Below are positions 1 through 9,082 of a stretch of DNA of 64,000 nt, piece by piece (positions within the stretch are counted from its first letter, which is position 1; the number at the start of each line of letters is the position of its first letter). Made by a program: the position numbers and the translations under genes. Source of the stretch: Pseudomonas sp. MM213 (GTDB lineage: Bacteria; Pseudomonadota; Gammaproteobacteria; Pseudomonadales; Pseudomonadaceae); the NCBI RefSeq assembly GCF_020423045.1, contig NZ_CP081943.1, forward strand, positions 2,852,001-2,916,000, read 5' to 3'. The notes under the pieces were generated by a model. It did no database searches. It worked only from the letters and a program-made list of their open reading frames with translations, and was not told where the DNA came from.

Positions 1-698
1 CCTTGCAGGCCTTCAAGCAGAATCTTGCCGACCGCCAGGCTCCGATAGCGCGGGTCCATCCCGGCGATCACATGCCACGGCGCATAGTCGCGGCTGGTGC
101 GGCGCAGAATGCGTTCGCCATACTTGACGAACCTGTCGTAAGTCTCCGATTGCTGCCAGTCCAGCGGGCTGATGCGCCAACTGTGCAGCGGGTCGTCGGC
201 CAGGGCCTTGAGGCGGTCCTTCATTTGCTTCTTGGAAAGGTGAAACCAGAACTTGAAGATCAGCGCGCCTTCGTCGCACAACATCTTTTCCAGGCGTTCG
301 GCACCGTTGATGCTCTGATCGAACCGGGGTTCCTTGATCACGCCATGAACCCGGGCCTGCAACATCTGGCTGTACCAGTTACCAAAGAAGATGCCCATGC
401 GGCCCTTGGCCGGAAGCATCCGCCAGTAGCGCCAGGCCGGTGGTCGCGCCAGTTCTTCGTCGGTCTGCTGATCGAACGTGCGGACCTCGATCAGGCGCGG
501 GTCCATCCACTCGTTGAGCAGCTTCACGGTCTCGCCCTTGCCGGCGCCTTCGATGCCGTTGATCAAAATGATCACCGGAAAGCGTTTTTGCTGCTGAAGT
601 TCGAACTGTGCTTCGAGCAGTGCCTCACGCAGCGCCGGCACTTCGGCTTCATAGGTTTCTTTGTCGATGACGTGACCGATTTCAGCAGATTCGAACAT
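1..698 (-). CDS. pap: Polyphosphate:AMP phosphotransferase (PPK2 family), 3' part outside window
   Basis: The reverse strand from the ATG at 698 translates without a stop to the window edge, giving about 232 residues. A P-loop (INGIEGAGKGET, near residue 50) and the following segments WMDPRLIE and RPPAWRYWRMLPAKG are typical of PPK2-family kinases. Class II members, about 500 residues with two fused PPK2 domains, transfer phosphate from polyphosphate to AMP to give ADP. Only the N-terminal domain is visible, so the two-domain form is inferred. The gene is divergent from mnmC, and with the NAGGN genes this order matches other pseudomonads. Confidence 0.85.
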   Translation of the reverse strand, partial: MFESAEIGHVIDKETYEAEVPALREALLEAQFELQQQKRFPVIILINGIEGAGKGETVKLLNEWMDPRLIEVRTFDQQTDEELARPPAWRYWRMLPAKGRMGIFFGNWYSQMLQARVHGVIKEPRFDQSINGAERLEKMLCDEGALIFKFWFHLSKKQMKDRLKALADDPLHSWRISPLDWQQSETYDRFVKYGERILRRTSRDYAPWHVIAGMDPRYRSLAVGKILLEGLQ

Positions 699-858
699 GG
701 GGCGGCTCCTTCCAGGATTGAACAAGACTAGCGGATTGACCTCTCCTGCGTGGGAGAAATCCCATTTTCACTGTCTGGCCAGATCCGGACGTTGCCATGG
801 ATCAAGCAGCGACTCGGCGATCGGCTAGAATGGTCGCCTTGCCGTTGCCGAGCCTGCC

Positions 859-2838
859 ATGAAACCTGTACTGCCCCACGCCCAGCTCGACTGGGACGAC
901 CAAGGTCTCCCGCGCTCGCGGGTGTTCGATGATGTGTATTTTTCCAACCTGTCCGGGTTGGACGAAACCCGTTACGTCTTCCTCGAACAGAACGCGTTGC
1001 GTGAGCGTTTCGCGGCATTGCCGGTGGACGGGAAACTGGTGATTGGCGAGACCGGTTTTGGTACCGGGTTGAATTTCCTGTGCGCCTGGCAGTTGTTCGA
1101 GCAGCACGCTGTGGCCGGTGCGCGGTTGCATTTTGTCAGTGTCGAAAAGTACCCGCTGAGCCTGCCCGACCTGCAGCGGGCGCTCGCCTTGTGGCCGGAG
1201 CTCAAGCCGTTTGCCGATCAACTGCTGGCGCAATACGTGGCGATCCATCAAGGTTTCCAGCGCCTGATCCTGGACCACGGACGCATCACGCTGACGCTGC
1301 TGATCGGCGATGCGCTGGAACAGTTGCCACAGCTGGACGCGCAGATCGATGCCTGGTTTCTCGACGGTTTCGCCCCGGCGAAAAACCCCGACATGTGGAC
1401 CGCCGAACTGTTTGTCGAGCTGGCCCGACTCGCGGCGCCCGGCTCGACGATCAGCACCTTCACCAGCACCGGTTGGGTACGTCGTCTGTTGAATGCCGCA
1501 GGCTTCAAGATGAAACGCACGCCCGGCATCGGCCACAAATGGGAAATCCTGCGCGGGGTGTTTCTCGGTTGGCCTGAGGAGGTCACGAAGCCCGTCATGG
1601 CAAAACCGTGGTTTGCGCGTCCGGCCCCCCTGACCGGCGAACGTCGGGCCTTGGTGATTGGTGCCGGTCTCGCCGGTTGCGCGACAGCCGCCAGCCTCGC
1701 GGCGCGGGGTTGGCAAGTCAGTCTGCTGGAGCGTCACGGCGCACTGGCGCAGGAAGCCTCGGGCAATCCTCAAGGGGTTTTGTACCTCAAGCTTTCCGCC
1801 CATGGCACCGCGTTGTCACAATTGATCGTCAGCGGGTTCGGCCACACCCGTCGCTTGCTTGAGCAGTTGCATCGAGGTCTCGACTGGGACGATTGCGGCG
1901 TACTGCAACTGGCCTTCAATGCCAAGGAAGCGGAGCGTCAGGCGCAATTGGCCGCAGCGTTTCCCGAGGACTTGCTGCACACGCTCGATCAAGCGCAGGC
2001 CGAAATCCGCGCCGGCATCGCGCTGCAATCGGGCGGCCTGTTCTACCCCGAAGGCGGCTGGGTGCACCCGCCCGCCCTGTGCCAATGGCAAGCGGCGCAC
2101 CCGAACATACAGATCCTGACACATCACGATGTGCTGGAGTTGCGCCGAGCGCACGGACACTGGCAAGCCCTGGAGGGCGAAACCGTACTGGCCGATGCCC
2201 CGGTGGTGATACTGGCCGGCGCCGCCGAGATCAAGCGCTTCGCCTACAGCAGCGAGCTGCCGCTCAAACGCATTCGTGGGCAAATCACTCGCCTGCCACA
2301 GACCTCTGAAAGCGAGGCACTGGGCACCGTCGTCTGCGCCGAAGGTTATGTCGCGCCAGCTCGTTTGGGTGAACACACCCTGGGCGCCAGTTTTGATTTC
2401 AACTCCGATGACCTGACCCCGACCGCCGCCGAACATGCAGGCAATCTGCAAATGCTTGAAGAAATCTCGGTAGACCTGGTCGCTCGGCTCGGCGCGAATG
2501 CATTGCAGCCTGATGCACTTGAAGGCCGCGCAGCGTTTCGCTGCACCAGCCCGGATTACTTGCCGATTGTCGGCCCACTGGCCGACGGCCAGGCGTTCGC
2601 CGACGCCTACAGCGCCTTGAGCAAGGATGCCCGGCAAACCCCGGACATCCCTTGCCCATGGCTGGACGGTTTGTATGTCAACAGCGGCCACGGTTCCCGA
2701 GGTTTGATCACCGCACCGTTGTCAGGCGAGTTGCTCGCCGCGTGGCTGGATGACGAACCGCTGCCATTGCCAAGGGCCGTGGCCGAGGCGTGCCATCCGA
2801 ACCGCTTCGCCTTGCGCCGATTGATTCGAGGCAAATGA
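859..2838 (+). CDS. mnmC: Bifunctional tRNA 5-methylaminomethyl-2-thiouridine biosynthesis protein MnmC
   Basis: The enzyme carries out the last two steps of mnm5s2U34 synthesis in the tRNA wobble position: FAD-dependent removal of the carboxymethyl group and SAM-dependent methylation. The 659 residues show both domains. The N-terminal methyltransferase has the SAM loop GETGFGTGLNFL (about 63-74) and DGFAPAKNPDMW near 170. From about residue 265 an oxidoreductase begins with the dinucleotide-binding motif VIGAGLAGCATA, and the C-terminal FAD segment contains NSGHGSRGL. The length is normal for the fused form. It is divergent from pap, and the 160-bp gap presumably holds both promoters. Confidence 0.95.
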   Translation: MKPVLPHAQLDWDDQGLPRSRVFDDVYFSNLSGLDETRYVFLEQNALRERFAALPVDGKLVIGETGFGTGLNFLCAWQLFEQHAVAGARLHFVSVEKYPLSLPDLQRALALWPELKPFADQLLAQYVAIHQGFQRLILDHGRITLTLLIGDALEQLPQLDAQIDAWFLDGFAPAKNPDMWTAELFVELARLAAPGSTISTFTSTGWVRRLLNAAGFKMKRTPGIGHKWEILRGVFLGWPEEVTKPVMAKPWFARPAPLTGERRALVIGAGLAGCATAASLAARGWQVSLLERHGALAQEASGNPQGVLYLKLSAHGTALSQLIVSGFGHTRRLLEQLHRGLDWDDCGVLQLAFNAKEAERQAQLAAAFPEDLLHTLDQAQAEIRAGIALQSGGLFYPEGGWVHPPALCQWQAAHPNIQILTHHDVLELRRAHGHWQALEGETVLADAPVVILAGAAEIKRFAYSSELPLKRIRGQITRLPQTSESEALGTVVCAEGYVAPARLGEHTLGASFDFNSDDLTPTAAEHAGNLQMLEEISVDLVARLGANALQPDALEGRAAFRCTSPDYLPIVGPLADGQAFADAYSALSKDARQTPDIPCPWLDGLYVNSGHGSRGLITAPLSGELLAAWLDDEPLPLPRAVAEACHPNRFALRRLIRGK

Positions 2839-3014
2839 GGCACCTGGCTACCGGGCATACCAGGTTTTGCACTTAAAGCCTTGGCACGCACCCAACACCT
2901 TTATTACTTATCGATCTAAAACTCCCACGATCCCACCGGGTCAGTTTCTGAGTACCTGCCTTTTGGGCGCGGTATCGATTGACCCTCCCCAACGGAAAAA
3001 CCGGTAAGGACTTT

Positions 3015-4787
3015 ATGTGCGGATTAGCTGGCGAGTTACGCTTTGATCATCAACCTGCAGACCTTGCAGCCATTGAACGAATCACTCATCACCTGGCGCC
3101 TCGCGGCCCTGACGCGTGGGGCTTTCACAGCCAGGGGCCGATTGCCCTTGGTCATCGTCGCCTGAAAGTCATGGACCTGTCCGACGGCTCGGCGCAGCCG
3201 ATGGTCGCCCCTCAACTGGGCCTGTCCCTGGCCTTCAACGGCGCGATCTACAACTTCCCCGAACTGCGTACCGAACTTGAATCCCTCGGTTACGCCTTCT
3301 ATTCCGGCGGCGACACCGAAGTGCTGCTCAAGGGCTACCACGCCTGGGGCGAAGCGCTGTTGCCTAAGCTCAACGGCATGTTTGCCTTCGCTATCTGGGA
3401 GCGTGACGCCAAGCGCCTGTTCATCGCCCGTGACCGTCTCGGCGTGAAGCCGCTGTACCTGTCGCGCACCGGCCAGCGCCTGCGCTTTGCTTCTGCGCTG
3501 CCGGCGTTGCTCAAGGGCGGCGATATCAATCCGATCCTCGATCCGGTGGCGCTCAATCATTATCTGAACTTCCACGCGGTGGTCCCGGCGCCGCGCACCT
3601 TGCTGGCCGGCATCGAAAAGCTGCCGCCCGCCACCTGGATGCGCATCGAAGCGGACGGCACAACCGAGCAGAAAACCTGGTGGACCCTGCCCTACGGCCC
3701 ACACGAGGATGAGAAAAATCTGACCCTCGAAGACTGGCGCGACCGCGTACTCGACAGTACCCGCGATGCGGTGGCGATTCGTCAACGGGCAGCGGTGGAC
3801 GTCGGCGTGTTGCTGTCGGGCGGCGTCGATTCGAGCATGCTCGTCGGTCTGTTGCGGGAGGTCGGCGTAGAAAACCTGTCGACCTTCTCCATCGGTTTCC
3901 AGGATGCCGGCGGCGAGCGCGGTGACGAGTTCCAGTATTCGGATCTGATCGCCAGGCATTACGGCACCCAACATCATCAACTGCGCATCGACGAAAAAGA
4001 GATCATCGAGCAACTGCCCGCCGCCTTCCGCGCGATGAGCGAGCCGATGGTCAGTCATGACTGCATCGCGTTCTATCTGTTGTCCCGCGAAGTGGCCAAG
4101 CATTGCAAAGTGGTGCAAAGCGGCCAGGGGGCGGACGAATTGTTCGCCGGTTATCACTGGTATCCGCAGGTCGATGGCGCGGCCGATCCGTACGCGGCGT
4201 ACCGCGATGCGTTCTTTGATCGCAGCTACGAGGATTACGCCGCCACCGTACAGCCGAAATGGCTGACCGCGAATGACGCCGCCGGCGACTTCGTGAAGGA
4301 ACATTTCGCACAGCCTGGTGCCGATGCGGCGGTGGACAAAGCCTTGCGTCTGGACAGCACAGTGATGCTGGTGGACGACCCGGTCAAACGCGTCGACAAC
4401 ATGACCATGGCCTGGGGCCTGGAGGCGCGCACGCCGTTTCTCGACTATCGCCTGGTGGAATTGTCAGCCCGGGTGCCGGGCAAATTCAAACTGCCGGACG
4501 GCGGCAAACAAGTGCTGAAAGAAGCGGCACGACTGGTGATTCCGAGCGAAGTCATCGACCGTAAAAAGGGTTACTTCCCGGTGCCGGGTCTCAAGCATTT
4601 GCAGGGCGACACGCTGAGCTGGGTACGCGAATTGTTGCTGGACCCGAGCCAGGATCGTGGCCTGTTCAACCCGGCGATGCTCGACCGTTTGCTGACCGAT
4701 CCACAAGGCCAGTTGACCCCGTTGCGCGGCTCCAAGCTGTGGCAATTGGCGGCGCTGAACCTGTGGCTCAGTGAACAAGGAATCTGA
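3015..4787 (+). CDS. N-acetylglutaminylglutamine amidotransferase (asparagine synthetase-like)
   Basis: This is the amidating enzyme of the NAGGN (N-acetylglutaminylglutamine amide) osmoprotectant pathway, an AsnB-type class II glutamine amidotransferase of 590 residues. The start at 3015 is chosen because it puts the catalytic cysteine directly after Met (MCGLAGE), as the family requires; an upstream in-frame start would bury it. The glutaminase domain spans about 1-210 (PRGPDAWG, FNGAIYN). The synthetase domain has the ATP pyrophosphatase loop LLSGGVDSSM near 270 and the segment GQGADELFAGY. It is followed after 3 nt by the ligase gene and then the M42 peptidase gene, the conserved trio of this locus, which separates it from ordinary asparagine synthetase. 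Confidence 0.9.
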   Translation: MCGLAGELRFDHQPADLAAIERITHHLAPRGPDAWGFHSQGPIALGHRRLKVMDLSDGSAQPMVAPQLGLSLAFNGAIYNFPELRTELESLGYAFYSGGDTEVLLKGYHAWGEALLPKLNGMFAFAIWERDAKRLFIARDRLGVKPLYLSRTGQRLRFASALPALLKGGDINPILDPVALNHYLNFHAVVPAPRTLLAGIEKLPPATWMRIEADGTTEQKTWWTLPYGPHEDEKNLTLEDWRDRVLDSTRDAVAIRQRAAVDVGVLLSGGVDSSMLVGLLREVGVENLSTFSIGFQDAGGERGDEFQYSDLIARHYGTQHHQLRIDEKEIIEQLPAAFRAMSEPMVSHDCIAFYLLSREVAKHCKVVQSGQGADELFAGYHWYPQVDGAADPYAAYRDAFFDRSYEDYAATVQPKWLTANDAAGDFVKEHFAQPGADAAVDKALRLDSTVMLVDDPVKRVDNMTMAWGLEARTPFLDYRLVELSARVPGKFKLPDGGKQVLKEAARLVIPSEVIDRKKGYFPVPGLKHLQGDTLSWVRELLLDPSQDRGLFNPAMLDRLLTDPQGQLTPLRGSKLWQLAALNLWLSEQGI

Positions 4788-4790
4788 TCG

Positions 4791-6539
4791 ATGAAACCTC
4801 ACGCCACGGCGTACAGCCAACGCTTGTTGCGCGGTCAGGCGCCCTCCTACGAACGCTTGCAGGCGCGTCTGGCTGAAGACGGCAGTGAACTCGGTACCGC
4901 GCCGATTGCCGTGCATTGCGGCTGGGGCCGGTTGCTGATCGGCCATACGTTCCCCGACCCGGCAAGCCTCGCCCAAGAGTTGCTCAATGAGCAACCGGGC
5001 GAACGGGACATCGCCCTCTATGTCGCCGCGCCCCAGCAAGTGCTGGGGCTGGAGCCGGCCCAGTTGTTTCTCGATCCGTCGGACACCTTGCGCTTGTGGT
5101 TCAGCGATTACCGGCAGGCGACCCGTGTGTTCCGCGGCTTTCGCATTCGTCGCGCGCAAGGCGATGCCGACTGGCAGGCGATCAATCAGTTGTATCAGGC
5201 GCGAGGCATGTTGCCGATCGACGCCCGTCTGCTGACCCCGCGTCATCTGGGCGGCCCGGTGTACTGGCTGGCCGAGGACGAGGACAGCGGCGCGGTCATC
5301 GGCAGTGTCATGGGCCTCAATCATCACAAGGCGTTCAACGATCCGGAAAACGGCAGCAGCCTCTGGTGCCTGGCGGTCGATCCGCACTGTTCGCGGCCCG
5401 GCGTCGGTGAAGTGCTGGTACGGCATTTGATCGAACACTTCATGAGCCGTGGCCTGAGTTACCTGGACCTGTCCGTGCTGCACGACAATCGCCAGGCGAA
5501 AAGTCTTTATGCCAAGCTCGGTTTTCGCAACCTGTCGACCTTTGCGATCAAGCGCAAGAACGGCATTAACCAACCGTTGTTTCTCGGCCCCGGTCCTGAA
5601 GCCGAGTTCAACCCCTACGCGCGGATCATCGTCGAGGAAGCCCATCGGCGCGGCATCGATGTGCAGGTCGATGATGCCGAGGCCGGGATGTTTACCCTCA
5701 GCCACGGCGGACGGCGGGTACGTTGCCGCGAGTCGCTGAGTGACCTGACCAGCGCCATCAGCATGAGCCTGTGCCAGGACAAAAGCCTGACGCACAAAGT
5801 GTTGAAGGCGGCCGGTCTGAATCTGCCGAGCCAGCAACTGGCGGGCAACGCCGACGACAACCTGGCGTTTCTCGACGAGCACGAACGGGTGGTGGTCAAG
5901 CCGCTGGATGGCGAACAGGGTCAAGGGGTGGCGGTGGATCTGCGGACCATCGAAGACGTCCAGCAAGCCATCGAATCAGCCCGTCAGTTCGACAGCCGCG
6001 TGCTGCTGGAAAGCTTTCACGAAGGCCTCGACCTGCGGATTCTGGTGATCGGGTTTGAGGTAGTGGCGGCGGCGATTCGCCGGCCGGCCGAAGTGGTGGG
6101 CGACGGGCAGCATTCCATCGGTGCGCTGATTGACGCCCAGAGTCGGCGTCGGCAGGCGGCCACCAGCGGTGAAAGCAAAATCCCGCTGGACCACGAGACC
6201 GAACGCACATTGCAGGCAGCGGGTTACGACTACAGCAGCATTCTGCCGGCGGGTGAACATTTGTTCGTACGGCGTACGGCGAATCTTCATACCGGCGGTG
6301 TGCTTGAAGATGTCACGGCGATCCTGCATCCCACGCTGGCGGAGGCCGCCGTCCGCGCGGCGCGGGCGCTGGATATTCCGATGGTCGGGCTCGACCTGAT
6401 GGTGCCGGCGGCGGATCAGGCGCAATACGTGTTTATCGAAGCCAATGAACGCGCCGGCCTGGCCAACCATGAGCCGCAGCCGACGGCCGAGCGGTTTGTG
6501 GATCTGTTGTTTCCGCATAGTCAGCCGGCGGTCTCTTAG
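4791..6539 (+). CDS. ngg: N-acetylglutaminylglutamine synthetase (GNAT + ATP-grasp fusion)
   Basis: The 582-residue protein fuses an acetyltransferase and a ligase, so one polypeptide can acetylate and join glutamines to make the dipeptide that the preceding gene amidates. Residues about 118-270 form a GNAT domain (FRGFRIRRA; acetyl-CoA loop region LAVDPHCSRPGVGEVLVRHL; HDNRQAKSLYAKLGF). Residues about 285-575 are ATP-grasp (VVVKPLDGEQGQGVAV; FIEANERAGLANHEPQP). The N-terminal 110 residues are unassigned. The 3-nt spacing to the upstream gene argues for co-translation. Function is taken from the characterised NAGGN systems of Pseudomonas and Sinorhizobium. Confidence 0.9.
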   Translation: MKPHATAYSQRLLRGQAPSYERLQARLAEDGSELGTAPIAVHCGWGRLLIGHTFPDPASLAQELLNEQPGERDIALYVAAPQQVLGLEPAQLFLDPSDTLRLWFSDYRQATRVFRGFRIRRAQGDADWQAINQLYQARGMLPIDARLLTPRHLGGPVYWLAEDEDSGAVIGSVMGLNHHKAFNDPENGSSLWCLAVDPHCSRPGVGEVLVRHLIEHFMSRGLSYLDLSVLHDNRQAKSLYAKLGFRNLSTFAIKRKNGINQPLFLGPGPEAEFNPYARIIVEEAHRRGIDVQVDDAEAGMFTLSHGGRRVRCRESLSDLTSAISMSLCQDKSLTHKVLKAAGLNLPSQQLAGNADDNLAFLDEHERVVVKPLDGEQGQGVAVDLRTIEDVQQAIESARQFDSRVLLESFHEGLDLRILVIGFEVVAAAIRRPAEVVGDGQHSIGALIDAQSRRRQAATSGESKIPLDHETERTLQAAGYDYSSILPAGEHLFVRRTANLHTGGVLEDVTAILHPTLAEAAVRAARALDIPMVGLDLMVPAADQAQYVFIEANERAGLANHEPQPTAERFVDLLFPHSQPAVS

Positions 6540-6559
6540 TGATGTGGTGCCTGGGTTGG

Positions 6560-6660
6560 CGCCTTCGCGGGCAAGCCTCGCTCCTACAGGTTTTGCGTCG
6601 TTTGGAATATCGCGCACGACGCTATTCCCTGTAGGAGCGAGGCTTGCCCGCGAAGACGGC
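6560..6660. repeat. REPIN, family A (inverted REP pair)
   Basis: Two inverted copies of a REP with core GCGGGCAAGCCTCGCTCC lie about 40 bp apart between ngg and the M42 peptidase gene. The same core recurs near 7.95, 33.7, 38.2, 44.9 and 46.2 kb. The hairpin could shield the upstream transcript end or lower expression of the third NAGGN gene. Confidence 0.9.
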
Positions 6661-6724
6661 CTCACAGACACCGCAAATTACCCTCATCGAAACCATCGAT
6701 GCTCTTTACTCATCAGGAGTTTCC

Positions 6725-7915
6725 ATGACCTATATAATCCCGGAACCCGACCTCAACTACCTGCAAAAAGTCCTCCTGGAAATGCTCGCCATTCCGAGCC
6801 CGACCGGTTTCACCGACACCATCGTGCGTTACGTCGCCGAGCGGCTTGAAGAGCTGGGCATTCCTTTCGAGATGACTCGCCGCGGCACCATCCGCGCCAC
6901 GCTTAAAGGCAAGAAAAACAGCCCCGACCGCGCCGTTTCCGCCCACCTCGACACCATCGGCGCCGCCGTTCGCGCAGTGAAAGACAACGGTCGCCTGACT
7001 CTGGCGCCAGTCGGCTGCTGGTCCAGCCGTTTCGCCGAAGGCAGCCGCGTCAGCCTGTTTACCGACAACGGCGTGATCCGTGGCAGCGTGTTGCCGTTGA
7101 TGGCGTCCGGGCATGCGTTCAACACGGCGGTGGACGAGATGCCGATCAGCTGGGATCACATCGAACTGCGCCTCGACGCGTACTGCGCGACCCGCGCCGA
7201 TTGCGATTCCCTGGGGATCAGCGTCGGCGATTTCGTCGCGTTCGACCCGTTGCCGGAGTTCACCGAAAGCGGCCACATCAGCGCCCGTCACCTCGACGAC
7301 AAGGCCGGCGTTGCCGCGCTGCTGGCGGCACTCAAAGCGATTGTCGACAGTGGCGAAGAACTGATGATCGACTGCCATCCGCTGTTCACCATCACCGAGG
7401 AAACCGGCAGCGGTGCAGCGGCGGCGTTACCGTGGGACGTCAGCGAATTCGTCGGCATCGACATCGCCCCGGTCGCGCCCGGCCAGCACTCCAGCGAACA
7501 TGCGGTCAGCGTGGCGATGCAGGATTCCGGCGGGCCTTATGACTATCACTTGTCGCGGCACCTGCTGCGACTGGCCAGCGACAACGAGTTGCCGGTGCGC
7601 CGCGACTTGTTTCGCTACTATTTCAGCGATGCACATTCGGCGGTCACCGCCGGCCATGACATTCGCACCGCCCTGCTCGCCTTCGGATGCGACGCGACTC
7701 ACGGCTACGAACGCACCCACATCGACAGCCTCGCGGCGCTCAGTCGCCTGCTCGGCGCCTACATCCTCAGCCCGCCGGTGTTTGCCAGCGATGCGCAACC
7801 GGCCAAGGGTTCGCTGGACCGCTTCAGTCATCAGATCGAACATGACACGCAGATGGAAAGCGATACGCGGGTGCCTTCGGTGGATAGTCTGGTGGGGCAG
7901 CGGGCGGATAGCTGA
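6725..7915 (+). CDS. M42-family (PepA/FrvX-like) metallopeptidase of the NAGGN locus
   Basis: A 396-residue dinuclear zinc hydrolase of the M42 family, third gene of the osmoprotectant trio. The start at 6725 (MTYIIPEPDLNY) is preferred because the longer frame begins inside the REP element. Metal and catalytic motifs are in order: SAHLDTIG near 80, ARHLDDKAG near 195, TEETGSG near 225, GIDIAP near 245 and SDAHSA near 305. The conserved association suggests it hydrolyses the NAGGN dipeptide or a related amide when osmotic stress ends, but that substrate is inferred. A 185-bp gap containing a REPIN separates it from ngg, so its expression may be uncoupled from the first two genes. Confidence 0.88.
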   Translation: MTYIIPEPDLNYLQKVLLEMLAIPSPTGFTDTIVRYVAERLEELGIPFEMTRRGTIRATLKGKKNSPDRAVSAHLDTIGAAVRAVKDNGRLTLAPVGCWSSRFAEGSRVSLFTDNGVIRGSVLPLMASGHAFNTAVDEMPISWDHIELRLDAYCATRADCDSLGISVGDFVAFDPLPEFTESGHISARHLDDKAGVAALLAALKAIVDSGEELMIDCHPLFTITEETGSGAAAALPWDVSEFVGIDIAPVAPGQHSSEHAVSVAMQDSGGPYDYHLSRHLLRLASDNELPVRRDLFRYYFSDAHSAVTAGHDIRTALLAFGCDATHGYERTHIDSLAALSRLLGAYILSPPVFASDAQPAKGSLDRFSHQIEHDTQMESDTRVPSVDSLVGQRADS

Positions 7916-7933
7916 TCCGGAATTTTCATTGCA

Positions 7934-8048
7934 TGGGCTGACGCTTTCGCGGGCAAGCCTCGCTCCTACAGGTTTCGCGTTGATCACATTACTTCGGATC
8001 GACGCAAAGTCTGTAGGAGCGAGGCTTGCCCGCGAAAGCGTCAGCCCA
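7934..8048. repeat. REPIN, family A, with perfect 38-bp inverted ends
   Basis: Bases 7934-7971 and 8011-8048 are exact reverse complements (38 of 38), with a 39-bp loop. The core is the GCGGGCAAGCCTCGCTCC type. It sits just after the M42 peptidase stop and before the yheU-like gene, so it could also end the NAGGN transcript. Confidence 0.92.
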
Positions 8049-8124
8049 GACAACACATCGGGTCCAGACTAGCCGCCACCCATCATTCGCCGTAGCATCG
8101 CGCCATTGTTTAGCCGAGGTACCT

Positions 8125-8352
8125 ATGCTGATTCCCCACGACCAACTTGAAGTCGACACCCTGACCCGCCTGATCGAGGATTTCGTGACCCGTGACGGCA
8201 CCGACAACGGCGATGACACGCCGCTGGAAACCCGCGTATTGCGTGTTCGCCAGGCCCTGACCAAAGGTCAGGCGCTGATTGTCTTCGACCCGGAAAGCGA
8301 GCAATGCCAGTTGATGCTCAAGCACGACGTGCCCAAGCATCTGTTCGACTGA
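8125..8352 (+). CDS. YheU family protein (UPF0270)
   Basis: A 75-residue acidic protein starting MLIPHDQLEVDTL. It matches the YheU/UPF0270 family in length and in the N-terminal pattern (P-x-x-x-L, then LIEDFVTRDGTD) and the middle VLRVRQALTKGQALIVFD. No biochemical role is established to my knowledge. The start at 8125 is preferred over an upstream frame that begins inside the REPIN. It converges with the csrA-like gene, the two stops being 5 bp apart. Confidence 0.85.
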   Translation: MLIPHDQLEVDTLTRLIEDFVTRDGTDNGDDTPLETRVLRVRQALTKGQALIVFDPESEQCQLMLKHDVPKHLFD

Positions 8353-8357
8353 CGCCT

Positions 8358-8543
8358 TCATCGCCCTTTGGTTTTTGCCAGTTTGACCTGGATGCGCTTG
8401 TAGACTTCGGCACGGTGCACATTGACGCTTTGCGGCGCGTCGACGCCGAAGCGCACCGTGTTGCCGTTGACGGCGACAATACGCACCGAAATGTCGTCAC
8501 CGATGGAAATCATTTCGCCCACAACGCGGCTGAGTACAAGCAT
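8358..8543 (-). CDS. CsrA/Rsm family translational regulator (divergent paralogue)
   Basis: A 61-residue member of the CsrA/RsmA RNA-binding family. The residues known to contact GGA motifs in CsrA are kept: L4 and R6 in the first strand (MLVLSR) and V42 and R44 (VHRAEVYKRIQ). Around them it differs from the usual Pseudomonas RsmA and RsmE, which begin MLILTRKVGES; here it is MLVLSRVVGEM. It is therefore probably the third, more distant paralogue known in fluorescent pseudomonads as RsmI; the exact name is inferred. The leader has a perfect hairpin that overlaps the Shine-Dalgarno sequence, which itself contains GGA, so autoregulation is plausible. Confidence 0.88.
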   Translation of the reverse strand: MLVLSRVVGEMISIGDDISVRIVAVNGNTVRFGVDAPQSVNVHRAEVYKRIQVKLAKTKGR

Positions 8544-8551
8544 GGCATTCG

Positions 8552-8577
8552 TCCTTCAGGGTTATCGAACCCTGAAG
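8552..8577 (-). promoter_or_regulatory. Hairpin overlapping the ribosome-binding site of the csrA-like gene
   Basis: On the mRNA strand CTTCAGGGTT is followed by a 4-nt loop CGAT and the exact complement AACCCTGAAG (8577 down to 8554). The Shine-Dalgarno AAGGA occupies 8556-8552, so its first three bases are inside the stem, and ATG follows 8 nt later. This could limit ribosome access. There is no U tract, so it is not a terminator for this strand. Confidence 0.7.
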
Positions 8578-8685
8578 ATGCCCGGCACGCGGCGGGCCTT
8601 CAATGCGACGAGGGCAAAACAGTCCCGCCCTACAGTGCAAGACGAACACCTCTTAAGGAAACGTCTTACAAACCGTGGCTTTGCT

Positions 8686-9018
8686 TCAGGCAGCGGAAAA
8701 ACGCGGGCCAAACAGGATGACGCTTGCGCCGATCACACACAGCGCCACGCCGATCCAGTCAGAGCCGAGCGGGCGAATCCGTTCGACCACGGCCAGCCAG
8801 CCAATCGACGCAATGATGTAGATGCCACCGTAGGCGGCATAAGCCCGCCCCGCGTAGCTCGCCTCGACACGGGTCAGCAGCAGCGCGAACAAGGTCAGGC
8901 TGAGCAGCGCCGGCACCACCCACCAGACGCTTTTGCCTTGGCGCAACCACATCCAGAAGGCAAAGCAGCCAGCGATTTCAAACAGCGCGGCAAGAAAAAA
9001 CCACAGGTAATTGAGCAT
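8686..9018 (-). CDS. YnfA family membrane protein (UPF0060)
   Basis: A 110-residue hydrophobic protein with about four membrane segments: [53 protein letters not shown] and [17 protein letters not shown]. The YnfA signature is visible as [13 protein letters not shown] and [10 protein letters not shown]. Family members resemble small multidrug transporters, but transport is not shown for most of them. It reads toward the csrA-like gene with a 142-bp gap. Confidence 0.9.
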   Translation of the reverse strand: MLNYLWFFLAALFEIAGCFAFWMWLRQGKSVWWVVPALLSLTLFALLLTRVEASYAGRAYAAYGGIYIIASIGWLAVVERIRPLGSDWIGVALCVIGASVILFGPRFSAA

Positions 9019-9082
9019 GCGAACGTCTCGCGAGGATGACCGATGGCGGCCACCCTAACGGCGACGTTGTGTGCGGGCAAGT

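Noticed and set aside
8648..8670. A GacA-box-like half site (TGTAAG) upstream of the csrA-like gene
   Set aside because: Only one half matches and the spacing to the second half is wrong; it is probably chance.
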